64,000 nucleotides of DNA from Mannheimia glucosida. Its GTDB lineage: Bacteria > Pseudomonadota > Gammaproteobacteria > Enterobacterales > Pasteurellaceae. The translations under genes were made by a program, and so were the position numbers. Where the stretch lies: assembly GCF_046267875.1 (NCBI RefSeq), contig NZ_CP176502.1:124001-188000 (forward strand). Reading direction: 5' to 3'. Shown one piece after another: positions 40,664-49,759 of the stretch (its first letter is position 1; the number at the start of each line of letters is the position of its first letter). The notes beneath the pieces are model-generated. The model made no database searches, had not been told where the DNA came from, and saw nothing but the letters and a program-made list of their open reading frames with translations.

Positions 40664-41380
40664 ATGTTAAACGATCTACTTCTCTCAATCCCCTTTATGA
40701 CCCAAGCTCGGGTCGATTTAGTGCTAAGCGGTTTTTGGCCGATGGTACAAGCGGCATTTTTAGTCTCTATTCCGCTGGCAATCGCCTCATTTATTATCGG
40801 TATGTTAATTGCCGTTGCAGTTGCATTAGTGCGAATTAGCCCTGCAACAGGCTTTTTTCACCGCTTGCTACTGTGGCTGGTAAAAGGTTATATCTCGATT
40901 ATTCGCGGCACGCCGATGTTGGTTCAGATCTGTATTGTGTTTTATGGTTTGCCTGCAATCGGCATTTTTATCGATCCGATTCCGGCGGCAATTATCGGGT
41001 TTTCACTCAATATCGGGGCTTATGGCTCGGAAACGATCCGTGCTGCGATCTCCTCCGTGCCAAAAGGACAATGGGAAGCCGGTTATACTATCGGTATGAC
41101 TTATATGCAAACTTTTCGCCGTATCATTGCCCCGCAAGCGTTTCGAGTTGCTGTTCCGCCACTTAGCAACACCTTTATCGGTCTGTTTAAAGATACCTCT
41201 CTTGCCTCCGTTGTTACCGTAACCGAAATGTTCCGGGTTGCTCAACAGGTAGCGAATATGTCTTATGACTTCCTACCTGTTTATATTGAAGCCGGTTTGA
41301 TTTATTGGTGCTTCTGCTGGGTGCTATTTTTAATTCAGGCGAGATTGGAAGTCCGCTTTAACCGATTTGTGGCGAAATAA
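40664..41380 (+). CDS. Polar amino-acid ABC transporter, permease
   Basis: A 238-residue inner-membrane permease of the HisMQ type. The EAA-loop motif that contacts the ATPase is visible as AISSVPKGQWEAGYTIGMTY, followed by RRIIAPQAFRVAVPPLSN. An upstream conserved element, KGYISIIRGTPMLVQ, marks this family. A single permease gene suggests a homodimer. Spacing is 82 bp from the binding-protein gene and 9 bp from the ATPase gene. In the 82-bp gap, inverted GGCGAATTCGCC-type bases form a short hairpin that may lower downstream expression. Confidence 0.9.
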   Translation: MLNDLLLSIPFMTQARVDLVLSGFWPMVQAAFLVSIPLAIASFIIGMLIAVAVALVRISPATGFFHRLLLWLVKGYISIIRGTPMLVQICIVFYGLPAIGIFIDPIPAAIIGFSLNIGAYGSETIRAAISSVPKGQWEAGYTIGMTYMQTFRRIIAPQAFRVAVPPLSNTFIGLFKDTSLASVVTVTEMFRVAQQVANMSYDFLPVYIEAGLIYWCFCWVLFLIQARLEVRFNRFVAK

Positions 41381-41389
41381 GGAGGAATT

Positions 41390-42142
41390 GTGCTTAAAAT
41401 TCGCAATATTCATAAAACCTTTGGCAACAACGCTATTCTACGCGGCATTGATTTAGATATTCAAAAAGGGCAAGTGGTAGTAATTTTAGGCCCTTCCGGT
41501 TCAGGCAAAACCACCTTTCTTCGTTGCTTAAATGCACTGGAAATGCCCGAGCAAGGCACATTGGAATTTAGTGGTAATGCTCCGCTGAAAATTGATTTTG
41601 CCGTAAAACAGAGCAAAAAAGAGATTTTAGCGCTACGCCGCAAATCCGGTATGGTGTTCCAAAACTACAACCTGTTCCCGCATAAAACCGCATTGGAAAA
41701 TGTGATGGAAGGACCGGTATTTGTGCAACAACAAGCGGTCGAAATTGCTCAAAAAAATGCAAAAGCCCTGTTAGAAAAAGTCGGACTGGCGGATAAAGCA
41801 GAACTCTACCCGTTTCAACTGTCAGGCGGGCAACAGCAACGGGTTGGCATTGCACGAGCATTAGCAATTCAGCCGGAGCTGATGTTATTTGATGAACCAA
41901 CTTCGGCACTTGATCCTGAGTTAGTGCAAGACGTGCTAAATACGATGAAAGAACTGGCAAATGAAGGCTGGACAATGGTCGTGGTTACTCACGAAATCAA
42001 ATTTGCCCTTGATGTTGCCGATGTAGTGGTGGTAATGGACGGCGGTGAAATCGTTGAACAAGGCTCGCCACAGCAACTGTTTAACCACCCACAACACGAA
42101 CGAACTAAACGTTTTTTAAATCAAATCAGAGCGGATAAATAA
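41390..42142 (+). CDS. Polar amino-acid ABC transporter, ATP-binding protein
   Basis: A 250-residue ABC ATPase: Walker A GPSGSGKTT, Q-loop MVFQNYNLFPHKT, signature LSGGQQQRVGIARAL, Walker B LMLFDEPTSALDPEL and switch His in VVTHEIKFA. The GlnQ/TcyN-type fingerprint is clear. The start codon is GTG at 41390, preceded by GGAGGAATT. An uptake signal lies inside the gene (about 41730). It ends the operon; two palindromic repeats and a terminator follow. Confidence 0.92.
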   Translation: MLKIRNIHKTFGNNAILRGIDLDIQKGQVVVILGPSGSGKTTFLRCLNALEMPEQGTLEFSGNAPLKIDFAVKQSKKEILALRRKSGMVFQNYNLFPHKTALENVMEGPVFVQQQAVEIAQKNAKALLEKVGLADKAELYPFQLSGGQQQRVGIARALAIQPELMLFDEPTSALDPELVQDVLNTMKELANEGWTMVVVTHEIKFALDVADVVVVMDGGEIVEQGSPQQLFNHPQHERTKRFLNQIRADK

Positions 42143-42147
42143 GAAAC

Positions 42148-42177
42148 GATAGCGCTAGCGTCCACGCTAGTGCTATC
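42148..42177. repeat. REP-like palindrome, copy A
   Basis: GATAGCGCTAGCG (42148-42160) and CGCTAGTGCTATC (42165-42177) pair with one G-T around a TCCA loop. An inverted homologous copy is at 42227-42250. Confidence 0.75.
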
Positions 42178-42226
42178 TAATAAATGGTACAAGCGGTTAA
42201 TTATGTATAAATTGTTATACTGTTTT

Positions 42227-42250
42227 GGCACGAGCGTGGACGCTCGCGCC
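42227..42250. repeat. REP-like palindrome, copy B (inverted)
   Basis: GGCACGAGCG (42227-42236) and CGCTCGCGCC (42241-42250) pair around TGGA with one mismatch. Read on the minus strand it matches copy A, including the TCCA loop, with a T-A pair in A replaced by G-C in B. An uptake signal lies between the copies. Confidence 0.75.
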
Positions 42251-42304
42251 ATCGTACAGTAAAATCAGCTAACAAGGTTCCCCATAAAGGATAAATAAGA
42301 CAAG

Positions 42305-42331
42305 GCTCCTTAATCTTTTAGATTAAGGAGC
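42305..42331 (+). terminator. Terminator after the amino-acid ABC operon
   Basis: A perfect 11-bp stem (GCTCCTTAATC / GATTAAGGAGC) with a 5-nt loop, followed by TTATTTTTA. It faces the end of yggT. Confidence 0.85.
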
Positions 42332-42357
42332 TTATTTTTAGATTTTAGAAATCCGAT

Positions 42358-42891
42358 TTAAGCCGCAGCCCATAGTCCACCAAAAATTTGGTAGAACAAG
42401 CTATTTAGTAGCAATAAGCCGAAACCTAGCACCATTACCGAGAAATCTAACATTCCCGTTCTTGGCAGGAGCTTGCGGATAAAACCTAACACCGGTTCGG
42501 TAATTTGTGCTACCGTGTAGTCTAACGGGTGGTTGCCTTGAGTGACCCAGCTCATTAATGCACGAATCAAGGTGGTGAAAAATAGAATTTGTCCGAAGGT
42601 TTTGACCACACTTAATAAGCCGATTAATACTGCTCTGGGTAAATCTACGCCAAACAGAATAAACTGTAACGTTACCAAAGCGGCGGCAATTAATAGTGCC
42701 GGAAAGCAAATATTTTTAACGGTTGGAATCAGCTTGCCAACCGGTGAAACCATCGGTTCGGTAATTTTAAGTAAGGTTTGTGAAATCGGTAAACGAGGAT
42801 CAACCCGACAAAATTGCAGCCAAGTTCTTAGCACCAGCACAAAACTTAAAAAGCCAACAATAAGCGAAATAACAGGAGCTAAAAATTCCAT
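42358..42891 (-). CDS. yggT: YggT-family membrane protein
   Basis: A 177-residue inner-membrane protein with two copies of the YGGT domain, each a pair of membrane segments with the conserved basic/proline element (RTWLQFCRVDPRLPISQTLLKITEP and HPLDYTVAQITEPVLGFIRK regions). Its role is not firmly known; relatives have been linked to osmotic shock tolerance and, in plastids, to photosystem or nucleoid assembly. In E. coli it follows yggS; here the two are separated. An inverted uptake-signal pair lies just upstream. Confidence 0.9.
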   Translation of the reverse strand: MEFLAPVISLIVGFLSFVLVLRTWLQFCRVDPRLPISQTLLKITEPMVSPVGKLIPTVKNICFPALLIAAALVTLQFILFGVDLPRAVLIGLLSVVKTFGQILFFTTLIRALMSWVTQGNHPLDYTVAQITEPVLGFIRKLLPRTGMLDFSVMVLGFGLLLLNSLFYQIFGGLWAAA

Positions 42892-42915
42892 CTCTTTTTC
42901 TCTTTTCTATACAAA

Positions 42916-42973
42916 ACAAGCGGTCGTTTTTTAGAAAAAATTTGCAAATTTTCAGTAAAATCTGACCGCTTGT
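42916..42973. terminator. Inverted uptake-signal pair between yggL and yggT
   Basis: ACAAGCGGTC (42916-42925) and GACCGCTTGT (42964-42973) are exact complements about 38 bp apart, with T-rich and A-rich flanks; a possible terminator for the trmB-yggL transcript. Confidence 0.6.
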
Positions 42974-42997
42974 ATCTTATTAAATTAACTAGGCAAA

Positions 42998-43339
42998 TTA
43001 AGCTTGTGCCGGGTAGCCCCACCAAATATCAAATAATTCGCTCACTTGAACCTCTTTTAAGCCGTTAGTTTCTAACCAAGTTTTCACTAATTGGCGGTGA
43101 GATTCATCACATTTGCCTAATTTTTCTAAGCAGACTAAACCTTCCCAGTTTAAGTAGCCGTTCGCTTCAAGGGCTAAACCGTTTGGTCGAATCACTTCAT
43201 CAATAAAACGATCTACGGTTTCATCAATTTGGTCAATGCCTGTGCCTTCAGCAAAGGTGAATTTAATTAAGAAACCTAATTCTTGGTATTCACCTAAGTG
43301 CATTTTTTTACGTTGGCGTGCGTTACGTTGAATAGCCAT
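42998..43339 (-). CDS. yggL: YggL, 50S-associated DUF469 protein
   Basis: A 113-residue cytoplasmic protein of the YggL/DUF469 family (RNARQRKKMHLGEYQELGF at the start, DRFIDEVIRPNGLALEANG in the middle, VSELFDIWWGYP at the end). E. coli YggL binds the large ribosomal subunit. It follows trmB by 23 bp, the same trmB-yggL pairing as in E. coli. GGAGAGAAAAA precedes the ATG. Confidence 0.92.
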   Translation of the reverse strand: MAIQRNARQRKKMHLGEYQELGFLIKFTFAEGTGIDQIDETVDRFIDEVIRPNGLALEANGYLNWEGLVCLEKLGKCDESHRQLVKTWLETNGLKEVQVSELFDIWWGYPAQA

Positions 43340-43362
43340 TTTTTCTCTCCTCTATGAATAAA

Positions 43363-44112
43363 TCATTTCTTTGTAAAATATAAATCCCACACCCCGTGTC
43401 CTAAACGATGCCCTCGCTCTTCAAATTTGGTTAGCGGGCGGAAATCCGGACGTGGAATAAAATCATTAGTTGCTGATGTATTTTGCAACTCGCTCTCAAA
43501 TTGGCGTAATACTTCAAGCATATGTTCTGCGTAATTTTCCCAGTCGGTGGCAAAATGAATAAAGCCGTTAGGGCTTAATTTTCTGATCACACGGCTGATA
43601 AATTCAGGCTGCACAATACGGCGTTTATGGTGTTTTGCTTTTTGCCAAGGGTCCGGGAAGTAGAGCTGTAAGCCGCCTAATGCGCCGTCGGCAATACTGT
43701 CTCGCAAAATCTCGGTGGCATCGTGGCAAATCACTCTTAGATTCTTAACGCCTTTTTCTAACGCATAAGCGATACAAGCACCTACCCCCGGTGTGTGGAC
43801 TTCAATACCGATATAGTTGCGATTCGGGTTTTGCTCTGCCATTTCCACCAGCGATTTTCCCATTCCGAAGCCGATTTCTAACACCACCGGGTTGTTGTTG
43901 CCAAAAATCTGCTCAAAATTAAACGGAGTTGGCTGGTAGTCTAAGCCTAAATTTGCCCAGTTGTTGTTCATCATATCACGTTGATAATCGCTCAAGCGAC
44001 CGGTACGTAATACAAAACTCCGCACTTTTCGTAAATAACGCCCATCTTCGGTAAACTCCGCTTGCTCAACGGTTTTACGTTTTTTATCTGCAAAAGTCTG
44101 TTTTTCTGACAT
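43363..44112 (-). CDS. trmB: tRNA (guanine-N7-)-methyltransferase
   Basis: TrmB methylates G46 in the variable loop of tRNAs using S-adenosylmethionine. The SAM-binding motif is VLEIGFGMGKSLVEMA, followed by NYIGIEVHTPGVGAC, and the family motif YFPDPWQKAKHHKRRI. It has 249 residues with the usual basic N-terminal extension. It lies 9 bp downstream of fabH and before yggL, so fabH-trmB-yggL may form one transcript. Confidence 0.95.
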   Translation of the reverse strand: MSEKQTFADKKRKTVEQAEFTEDGRYLRKVRSFVLRTGRLSDYQRDMMNNNWANLGLDYQPTPFNFEQIFGNNNPVVLEIGFGMGKSLVEMAEQNPNRNYIGIEVHTPGVGACIAYALEKGVKNLRVICHDATEILRDSIADGALGGLQLYFPDPWQKAKHHKRRIVQPEFISRVIRKLSPNGFIHFATDWENYAEHMLEVLRQFESELQNTSATNDFIPRPDFRPLTKFEERGHRLGHGVWDLYFTKK

Positions 44113-44121
44113 TTTCTTGCC

Positions 44122-45072
44122 TTAAAACTTCACTAATACCGAACCCCAAGTCCAGCCACCGCCGAATGCTTCAAGGAGTAGTAAGTGCCCACGTTGAATA
44201 CGTCCGTCACGCACCGCTTCATCAAGTGCCACCGGCACGGTTGCTCCACTGGTATTGGCATATTTATCAAGGGTAACCACCACTTGATCCATTTCCATCT
44301 CTAATTTTTTCGCCGTTGCGGTGATAATGCGTAAATTCGCTTGGTGCGGAATCAACCAATCTAAATCGGATTTTTGCAGATTATTCGCTTCTAAGGTTTC
44401 TTCTACTACGCTTGAAAGTTGGTTTACCGCAATTTTAAAGGTCGCATTGCCTTGCATTTCAATAAAGCCGGAACGCTCTTCGCCACGTTTTTGGCTTCTT
44501 AAGGTTAAGTTATTTTCTAAATCCGGCGAGGCGTGTAAGTGGGTCGAAATAATACCCGGCTCTTCACTCGCTTCTAAAATCACCGCCCCTGCTCCGTCAC
44601 CAAATAACACGACTGTGCTGCGGTCTGTTTCGTCCAGCATTCTGGAGTTGATGTCTGAACCAATCACCAATGCCTTTTTCACTTGCCCGTTACGCACGAA
44701 CTGATCGGCGACAGTTAAAGCATACACAAAGCCGGTGCAAGCCGCCGCCACATCAAAAGCAATCGCATCTTCAATCTGAAGCAAGCCTTGAATTTGGCAC
44801 GCTGCACTTGGGTAAGCGTGGGAGTTGGTGGTTGTTCCCACCACAATTAAATCAATGTCATTTGCCTCAATTCCTGCCATTTCCAGTGCTTGTTGAGCGG
44901 CCTTTGCCCCCATTGTTGCCACTGTTTCGTCAGGCTCGGCAATACGGCGTTCACGAATGCCGGAACGGGTTACGATCCATTCATCAGAGGTATCGACCAT
45001 TTTTTCTAAATCAGCATTGGTACGCACCTTTGTCGGTAAATAGCTTCCCGTTGCTAAAATTCTACTATTCAT
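44122..45072 (-). CDS. fabH: 3-oxoacyl-ACP synthase III
   Basis: FabH condenses acetyl-CoA with malonyl-ACP to start fatty-acid synthesis. The catalytic triad is Cys112 (AAACTGFVYAL), His (LIPHQANLRI) and Asn (KYANTSGATVP). The ATG at 45072 gives 316 residues, one less than E. coli (317); the frame to 45093 is not supported. In E. coli fabH heads plsX-fabHDG-acpP; here it is isolated between hemB and trmB. Confidence 0.96.
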   Translation of the reverse strand: MNSRILATGSYLPTKVRTNADLEKMVDTSDEWIVTRSGIRERRIAEPDETVATMGAKAAQQALEMAGIEANDIDLIVVGTTTNSHAYPSAACQIQGLLQIEDAIAFDVAAACTGFVYALTVADQFVRNGQVKKALVIGSDINSRMLDETDRSTVVLFGDGAGAVILEASEEPGIISTHLHASPDLENNLTLRSQKRGEERSGFIEMQGNATFKIAVNQLSSVVEETLEANNLQKSDLDWLIPHQANLRIITATAKKLEMEMDQVVVTLDKYANTSGATVPVALDEAVRDGRIQRGHLLLLEAFGGGWTWGSVLVKF

Positions 45073-45217
45073 ATTTTTATTATTCTCAATCAATTAAATG
45101 ATAATCCGTTATTATAGCTTGAAAACCAACAAATATATAGGCTTTACAAGCGGTCATTTTTAGCAAAAAAGTTGCATTCACGAACGATTTTGCACTAGAA
45201 CCACCGCTTGCTAGTAT

Positions 45218-46237
45218 TTATTTCGCTTGAGCCTCTTCGTATAGCCACTTCGCTACTCGCTTGGCGAAATAGGTTAGAATACCGTCTGCTCCTGCCCGTT
45301 TAAAGCAGAGTAAGCCTTCCATAATGCACTCACGCTCTTTCAGCCAGCCGTTTTGGATTGCCGCCATATGCATTGCATATTCGCCCGAAACTTGATAGGC
45401 AAAGGTCGGCACGCCAAAATTTTCTTTCACACGCCACACCATATCCAAATAAGGCATACCTGGTTTCACCATTACCATATCTGCCCCTTCTTGAATATCC
45501 ATTGCCACTTCGTGCAAGCCTTCGTTGCCGTTAGCCGGATCGACTTGGTAAGTGTATTTATTGCCACCTTTTAAATTGCCGGCTGAACCTACCGCATCAC
45601 GGAACGGGCCGTAATAATTAGAGGCATATTTAGCCGAATACGCCATAATTTGCGTGTTGATAAAGCCATTTTGCTCGAGAGCTTCACGAATTTTTCCGAT
45701 TCGACCGTCCATCATATCGCTCGGGGCAACAATATCCGCCCCCGCTTCTGCGTGCGATAACGCCTGTTTTACCAACACCTCGGTAGTCACATCATTCAGT
45801 ACATAGCCGGTTTCATCAATAATGCCGTCTTGCCCGTGCGTGGTAAACGGATCTAACGCCACATCGGTAATCACACCTAATTCGGGAAATTGAGCTTTTA
45901 AGGCTCGCACCGCACGCTGTGCCAACCCTTGCGGGTTATAGGCCTCTTCTGCCATCAGTGATTTTTTCGCATCGCCGACTACAGGGAAAAGAGCCACCGC
46001 AGGCACGCCATATTTCACAAGCTCTGCGGCTTCAACTAAAAGCTGGTCGATAGTTAAACGCTCTACACCCGGCATAGAAAGCACTTGTACTCGCTGATTT
46101 TCACCCTCGATGACAAAAACAGGGTAAATCAAATCATTGGCGGTAAGTTGATTTTCTGCCACTAAGCGACGGCTGAAATCGTGCTTGCGTAAACGACGCA
46201 TACGGCGTAAAGGATATTGGGATTGAATTACTTGCAT
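45218..46237 (-). CDS. hemB: Delta-aminolevulinic acid dehydratase (porphobilinogen synthase)
   Basis: HemB joins two 5-aminolevulinates to form porphobilinogen in haem synthesis. The Schiff-base lysines are in MAYSAKYASNYYGPFRD and MVMVKPGMPYLD. The metal site reads DVALDPFTTHGQDG, with Asp in place of the cysteines of zinc enzymes, so this is the magnesium-type enzyme. The length (339) is normal. Its presence suggests at least this step of haem synthesis is intact, unlike in haemin-requiring Haemophilus. The uptake signals flanking it are at about 45148 and 45203. Confidence 0.96.
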   Translation of the reverse strand: MQVIQSQYPLRRMRRLRKHDFSRRLVAENQLTANDLIYPVFVIEGENQRVQVLSMPGVERLTIDQLLVEAAELVKYGVPAVALFPVVGDAKKSLMAEEAYNPQGLAQRAVRALKAQFPELGVITDVALDPFTTHGQDGIIDETGYVLNDVTTEVLVKQALSHAEAGADIVAPSDMMDGRIGKIREALEQNGFINTQIMAYSAKYASNYYGPFRDAVGSAGNLKGGNKYTYQVDPANGNEGLHEVAMDIQEGADMVMVKPGMPYLDMVWRVKENFGVPTFAYQVSGEYAMHMAAIQNGWLKERECIMEGLLCFKRAGADGILTYFAKRVAKWLYEEAQAK

Positions 46238-46279
46238 TTTTAATTTCCTAATTCTTAAAATACCTATTCTTGAAATAAG

Positions 46280-46309
46280 AAAGGCATAGCAAACAGGTGC
46301 TATGCCTTT
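46280..46309 (-). terminator. tatABC terminator
   Basis: A perfect 12-bp stem (AAAGGCATAGCA / TGCTATGCCTTT) with a 6-nt loop after tatC, leading into a T-rich tract on the minus strand. Confidence 0.82.
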
Positions 46310-46317
46310 TCAAAATA

Positions 46318-47073
46318 TTACTGTGCAACCTGCTCTGATGGTTCATCATCATCTTTGGGGCGATAAAACCGAGCAAATAGCACACCAACTTCAAACAATA
46401 AACACATTGGAATTGCCAATAATGTTTGCGAGAAAATATCTGGTGGAGTGAGCAACATACCAATTACAAATGCTGCCACAATAATATAAGGGCGTTTTGC
46501 CTTTAAATCTTCAGGTGTGGTTACGCCTGCCCAACATAACAAGATAATCGCAACCGGCACTTCAAAGCAGATCCCGAATGCCATAAAAATGGTTAAAACG
46601 AAATCAAGATAGCTACTAATATCCGTTGCCATTGTTACCCCTTCCGGTGCGGTAGAGGTTAAAAAACCAAACACCAGCGGAAAAACCACATAATAAGCAA
46701 ACGCCACACCGCAATAAAATAACAGCGTACTTGAAACCAATAATGGATAAACCAAGCGTTTTTCCTGTTTATACAACGCCGGGGCAACAAACGCCCAAAT
46801 TTGGTACAAAATAAACGGAACCGATAAAAACACCGACACCACAATGGTTAATTTAATTGGGGTGAAAAACGGCGTTGCAACATTGGTTGCGATCATCGTT
46901 GCACCGGCAGGCAAATTTTCCGTGAGTGGCGTTGCCAGCAGGGTATAAATATCATTTGCCCAGTAAACCAAACCACAAAACACCACTAACACGCAAATAA
47001 AACTGCGTAATAGACGGTTTCTGAGTTCAATTAAATGCGAAATCAAGGGTTGCGATTCATCAACTTCTGACAT
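46318..47073 (-). CDS. tatC: Twin-arginine translocase subunit TatC
   Basis: TatC is the six-helix receptor that binds the twin-arginine signal peptide of folded exported proteins. The cytoplasmic N-terminus with LISHLIELRNRLLRS, the periplasmic loop YKQEKRLVYPLLVSS and later helices match the family. It has 252 residues from the second of two adjacent ATGs (47073), which is better placed after GGAGGGGA; the longer frame to 47121 lies inside tatB. tatC overlaps the end of tatB by 14 bp. Confidence 0.96.
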   Translation of the reverse strand: MSEVDESQPLISHLIELRNRLLRSFICVLVVFCGLVYWANDIYTLLATPLTENLPAGATMIATNVATPFFTPIKLTIVVSVFLSVPFILYQIWAFVAPALYKQEKRLVYPLLVSSTLLFYCGVAFAYYVVFPLVFGFLTSTAPEGVTMATDISSYLDFVLTIFMAFGICFEVPVAIILLCWAGVTTPEDLKAKRPYIIVAAFVIGMLLTPPDIFSQTLLAIPMCLLFEVGVLFARFYRPKDDDEPSEQVAQ

Positions 47074-47689
47074 CATTCCCCTCCGATTTTGAGACTGCTT
47101 CGGCAGGTGTAGCAAAATCATCGTCTGGTGGATAATACGCTTCTAGCGAAGCAAGAGACGATTCCATTTGCGCCTGAGCAGCAATTTCATCCGCAGAAAG
47201 TGGCGGTGTCGAATTAAGTTGCTCAGACAAATCATCAGCTGCAAGCGGTTGATTTTGTACATTTTTTTGCAATGCTTCGTTTTCTAACGCTTGGTTTTCC
47301 TGCTCGATTTTTTGCTGAATTTCAGAAACCTGCTCATCGCTTAACTTCGGCACGGTAGCAGCGGCAGCAGCATTTTGCTCAAACTCGCTTTTGGCAGAAT
47401 TGAGCGAATCTTGCAACTGAGAGGCAGACATTTTCAAATCTTCCACTGTTTTGCTTAATTCAGGCGAAAGGGAACTTAAATTCAGTTCTTCTGCTTTCTT
47501 AATACTCTCTTTCAACTCTTGCAATTTCAGCTCTTGAGCCAGTTCATTTTGTACGTTTGCGGCTAAACCTCGAATAGTACTGACCCAGCCCATTACGGTA
47601 CGAATCGCAATCGGCATACGTTTAGGGCCTAGGACTACCAAGCCCACAATCATAATCAGTACTAATTCAGAAAAACCTATATCAAACAC
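47060..47689 (-). CDS. tatB: Twin-arginine translocase subunit TatB
   Basis: TatB pairs with TatC in the signal-peptide receptor complex. It has one N-terminal membrane helix (MFDIGFSELVLIMIVGLVVL), the conserved GPKRMP hinge, an amphipathic helix (MGWVSTIRGLAANVQNELAQ) and a long acidic tail rich in Gln, Glu and Ala. The length, 209, is within the family range of about 170-220. It lies 3 bp after tatA and overlaps tatC. Confidence 0.95.
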   Translation of the reverse strand: MFDIGFSELVLIMIVGLVVLGPKRMPIAIRTVMGWVSTIRGLAANVQNELAQELKLQELKESIKKAEELNLSSLSPELSKTVEDLKMSASQLQDSLNSAKSEFEQNAAAAATVPKLSDEQVSEIQQKIEQENQALENEALQKNVQNQPLAADDLSEQLNSTPPLSADEIAAQAQMESSLASLEAYYPPDDDFATPAEAVSKSEGNDVRS

Positions 47690-47692
47690 GGG

Positions 47693-47941
47693 TTAAACCT
47701 GCTCTTTATCTTTTACTACTGTGGTTTGTTGCTCGGTTGTAACACGCTCTTTTACTTCAACCACCTCCACTTTTTCCGCATTGGCAAATCCGGCGTCTTT
47801 TTTCTCATCTGCCATTGCTTTTTTGAAGCCTTTTACCGACTCACCTAAATCTGAGCCTAAAGTGCGTAATTTTTTCGTGCCGAAAAGTAATACAATAATT
47901 GCAACCACAATCAGAAGTTGCCAGATACTAATACCACCCAT
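47693..47941 (-). CDS. tatA: Twin-arginine translocase subunit TatA
   Basis: TatA assembles the transient pore of the Tat system. The 82-residue protein from the ATG at 47941 has the N-terminal helix ISIWQLLIVVAIIVLLFGTK, the FGTKKL hinge, the amphipathic helix LRTLGSDLGESVKGFKKAM and a charged tail. AAAGGAG lies five bases before this ATG, so the in-frame ATG at 47956 is less likely. The tatABC order follows ubiB, as in E. coli; tatD is not adjacent. Confidence 0.95.
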   Translation of the reverse strand: MGGISIWQLLIVVAIIVLLFGTKKLRTLGSDLGESVKGFKKAMADEKKDAGFANAEKVEVVEVKERVTTEQQTTVVKDKEQV

Positions 47942-48051
47942 AAAAACTCCTTTCATTTAATAGGGAATAGATAACGTAAAACGTTGGTTATTATATGTTA
48001 CTTTGACATATAAAAAAGCGATTTTGCAAAAAATTTATTAAAAACGACCGC

Positions 48052-49689
48052 TTATTTGCGTTGGCTCAAAATCAAAATGAGCGGAAACACGGTTAATAAT
48101 GGCACACTTAGCCATATCGGCAAAGATTCAAATTTCCAAAATGTGCCACAGATCACAATCGCCGAAATTGACAGCATAAGAAAACGGCTATTTGCGTTTG
48201 AATTCTGTGCTTTTAAACTTTCGTTAATTTCCGCTAAACGGAAATTAATTTGCTTTTGCTCTTGTAGGGCTTTAAACAACGCCTCCGGGAACTCCGCAAA
48301 ATGCTCCCGATATTGCGGTAAGCGTTGCTTAATGTCCCGAACCATCGCTTTCACGCCCACTTGCTCATTCAGCCAGTTTTGTAAAAACGGTTTAGCGGTT
48401 TGCCATAAATCCAACTGCGGATAAACCTGCCTGCCTAAGCCTTCAATATAAAGAAGCGTTTTTTGTAATAACACCAACTGCGGTTGCACTTCCATATTAA
48501 ATTCTCTTGCCACATTAAATAGGTTCAGCAAAACGTGCCCGAACGAAATTTCCGACAATGGCTTGGCAAAAATCGGCTCACATACCTCACGAAAGGCTTG
48601 CTCGAATTTATCAATATCAGTATCCGGCGGTGTCCAGCCCGACTCCACGTGCATTAACGCAACACGGCGATAATCTCGGTTGAAAAACGCGACAAAACTT
48701 TCGGCTAAATAGCGTTTATCATTGTGGTTCAGTGTGCCGACAATGCCGCAGTCAATGCCGATATATTGCGGATTTTCCGGGTGTTCTCTGTTCACAAAAA
48801 TATTGCCGGCGTGCATATCGGCGTGGAAAAAGCTGTCACGGAATACTTGGGTAAAAAACACCTGCACGCCACGCTCTGCCAGCAATTTCATATCAGTGCC
48901 GTTTGCTTCCAACTCGGCAATGTTAGACACCGGAATGCCGTAAATCCGCTCCATCACAATCAAATTTTTATGGCAAAAATCTTGATACATTTCAGGCACA
49001 TACAGCATTTCACTGTTTTCAAAATTCGCCCGAAGTCGAATTGCGTTGTGCATTTCTTTGCGTAAATCCAGCTCGTCTAAAATGGTTTTTTCATACTCTC
49101 GCACCACTTCAACCGCCCGTAGCCGTTTGCCGTCATTCGATAATTTCGGGATAAAGTGAGCAATTTCATACATCAATTCTAAATCCGCCTTAATCACCGG
49201 TTCAATGCCCGGGCGAATTACTTTTAACACCACATCTTTGCCTGCAAGCGGTTGATTTTGATTAAATTTTGCCGTGTGAACCTGTGCAATCGAGGCAGAA
49301 GCTAAGGCAGTTTCATCAAAGTTTTCAAACCAAGTTTCAAGCTTTCCGCCCAAAGCCTGCTCCATAATTTGACGAGCGATTTTACCGTCAAACGGCTCGA
49401 CATTATCTTGTAACAACGCAAGTTGATCAGCAAGCTCCGGTGCAAACAGATCTCGTCGGGTGGCTAACATTTGCCCGAGCTTGATCCAAACCGGCCCAAG
49501 CTCTTGCAACGCCAAACGCAAACGCACTCCATAGAGTTTGTCTGAATGTTGATTCTTCACCCAAAACAGAGCTTTACGCCCCAATTTTATTTTGCGGGTA
49601 ATCGGCAAATTCGGAATAGCTTCATCAATGCCATAGCGGAGAAAAGTACGGATAATATGATAAAAGCGGTTAAGATTTTTGATGTTCAT
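48052..49689 (-). CDS. ubiB: Ubiquinone biosynthesis ATPase/kinase-like protein UbiB
   Basis: UbiB is an atypical-kinase (ADCK/COQ8) family protein needed for ubiquinone synthesis, likely extracting lipid precursors from the membrane by ATP hydrolysis. The KxGQ motif (IKLGQMLATR) and the ADCK catalytic-loop region DSFFHADMHAGNIFV are clear, and the C-terminus has two membrane segments (FLMLSISAIVICGTFW, LPIWLSVPLLTVFPLILIL). It has 545 residues. It is separated from ubiJ by a DUF1016 gene instead of lying directly next to it. Confidence 0.95.
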   Translation of the reverse strand: MNIKNLNRFYHIIRTFLRYGIDEAIPNLPITRKIKLGRKALFWVKNQHSDKLYGVRLRLALQELGPVWIKLGQMLATRRDLFAPELADQLALLQDNVEPFDGKIARQIMEQALGGKLETWFENFDETALASASIAQVHTAKFNQNQPLAGKDVVLKVIRPGIEPVIKADLELMYEIAHFIPKLSNDGKRLRAVEVVREYEKTILDELDLRKEMHNAIRLRANFENSEMLYVPEMYQDFCHKNLIVMERIYGIPVSNIAELEANGTDMKLLAERGVQVFFTQVFRDSFFHADMHAGNIFVNREHPENPQYIGIDCGIVGTLNHNDKRYLAESFVAFFNRDYRRVALMHVESGWTPPDTDIDKFEQAFREVCEPIFAKPLSEISFGHVLLNLFNVAREFNMEVQPQLVLLQKTLLYIEGLGRQVYPQLDLWQTAKPFLQNWLNEQVGVKAMVRDIKQRLPQYREHFAEFPEALFKALQEQKQINFRLAEINESLKAQNSNANSRFLMLSISAIVICGTFWKFESLPIWLSVPLLTVFPLILILSQRK

Positions 49690-49759
49690 TGAAATATTGA
49701 TTTAAGAGTAATTAGCAAGATTTTAGCAAAATTCTGTAAAAATTTAACCGCTTGTTAGG

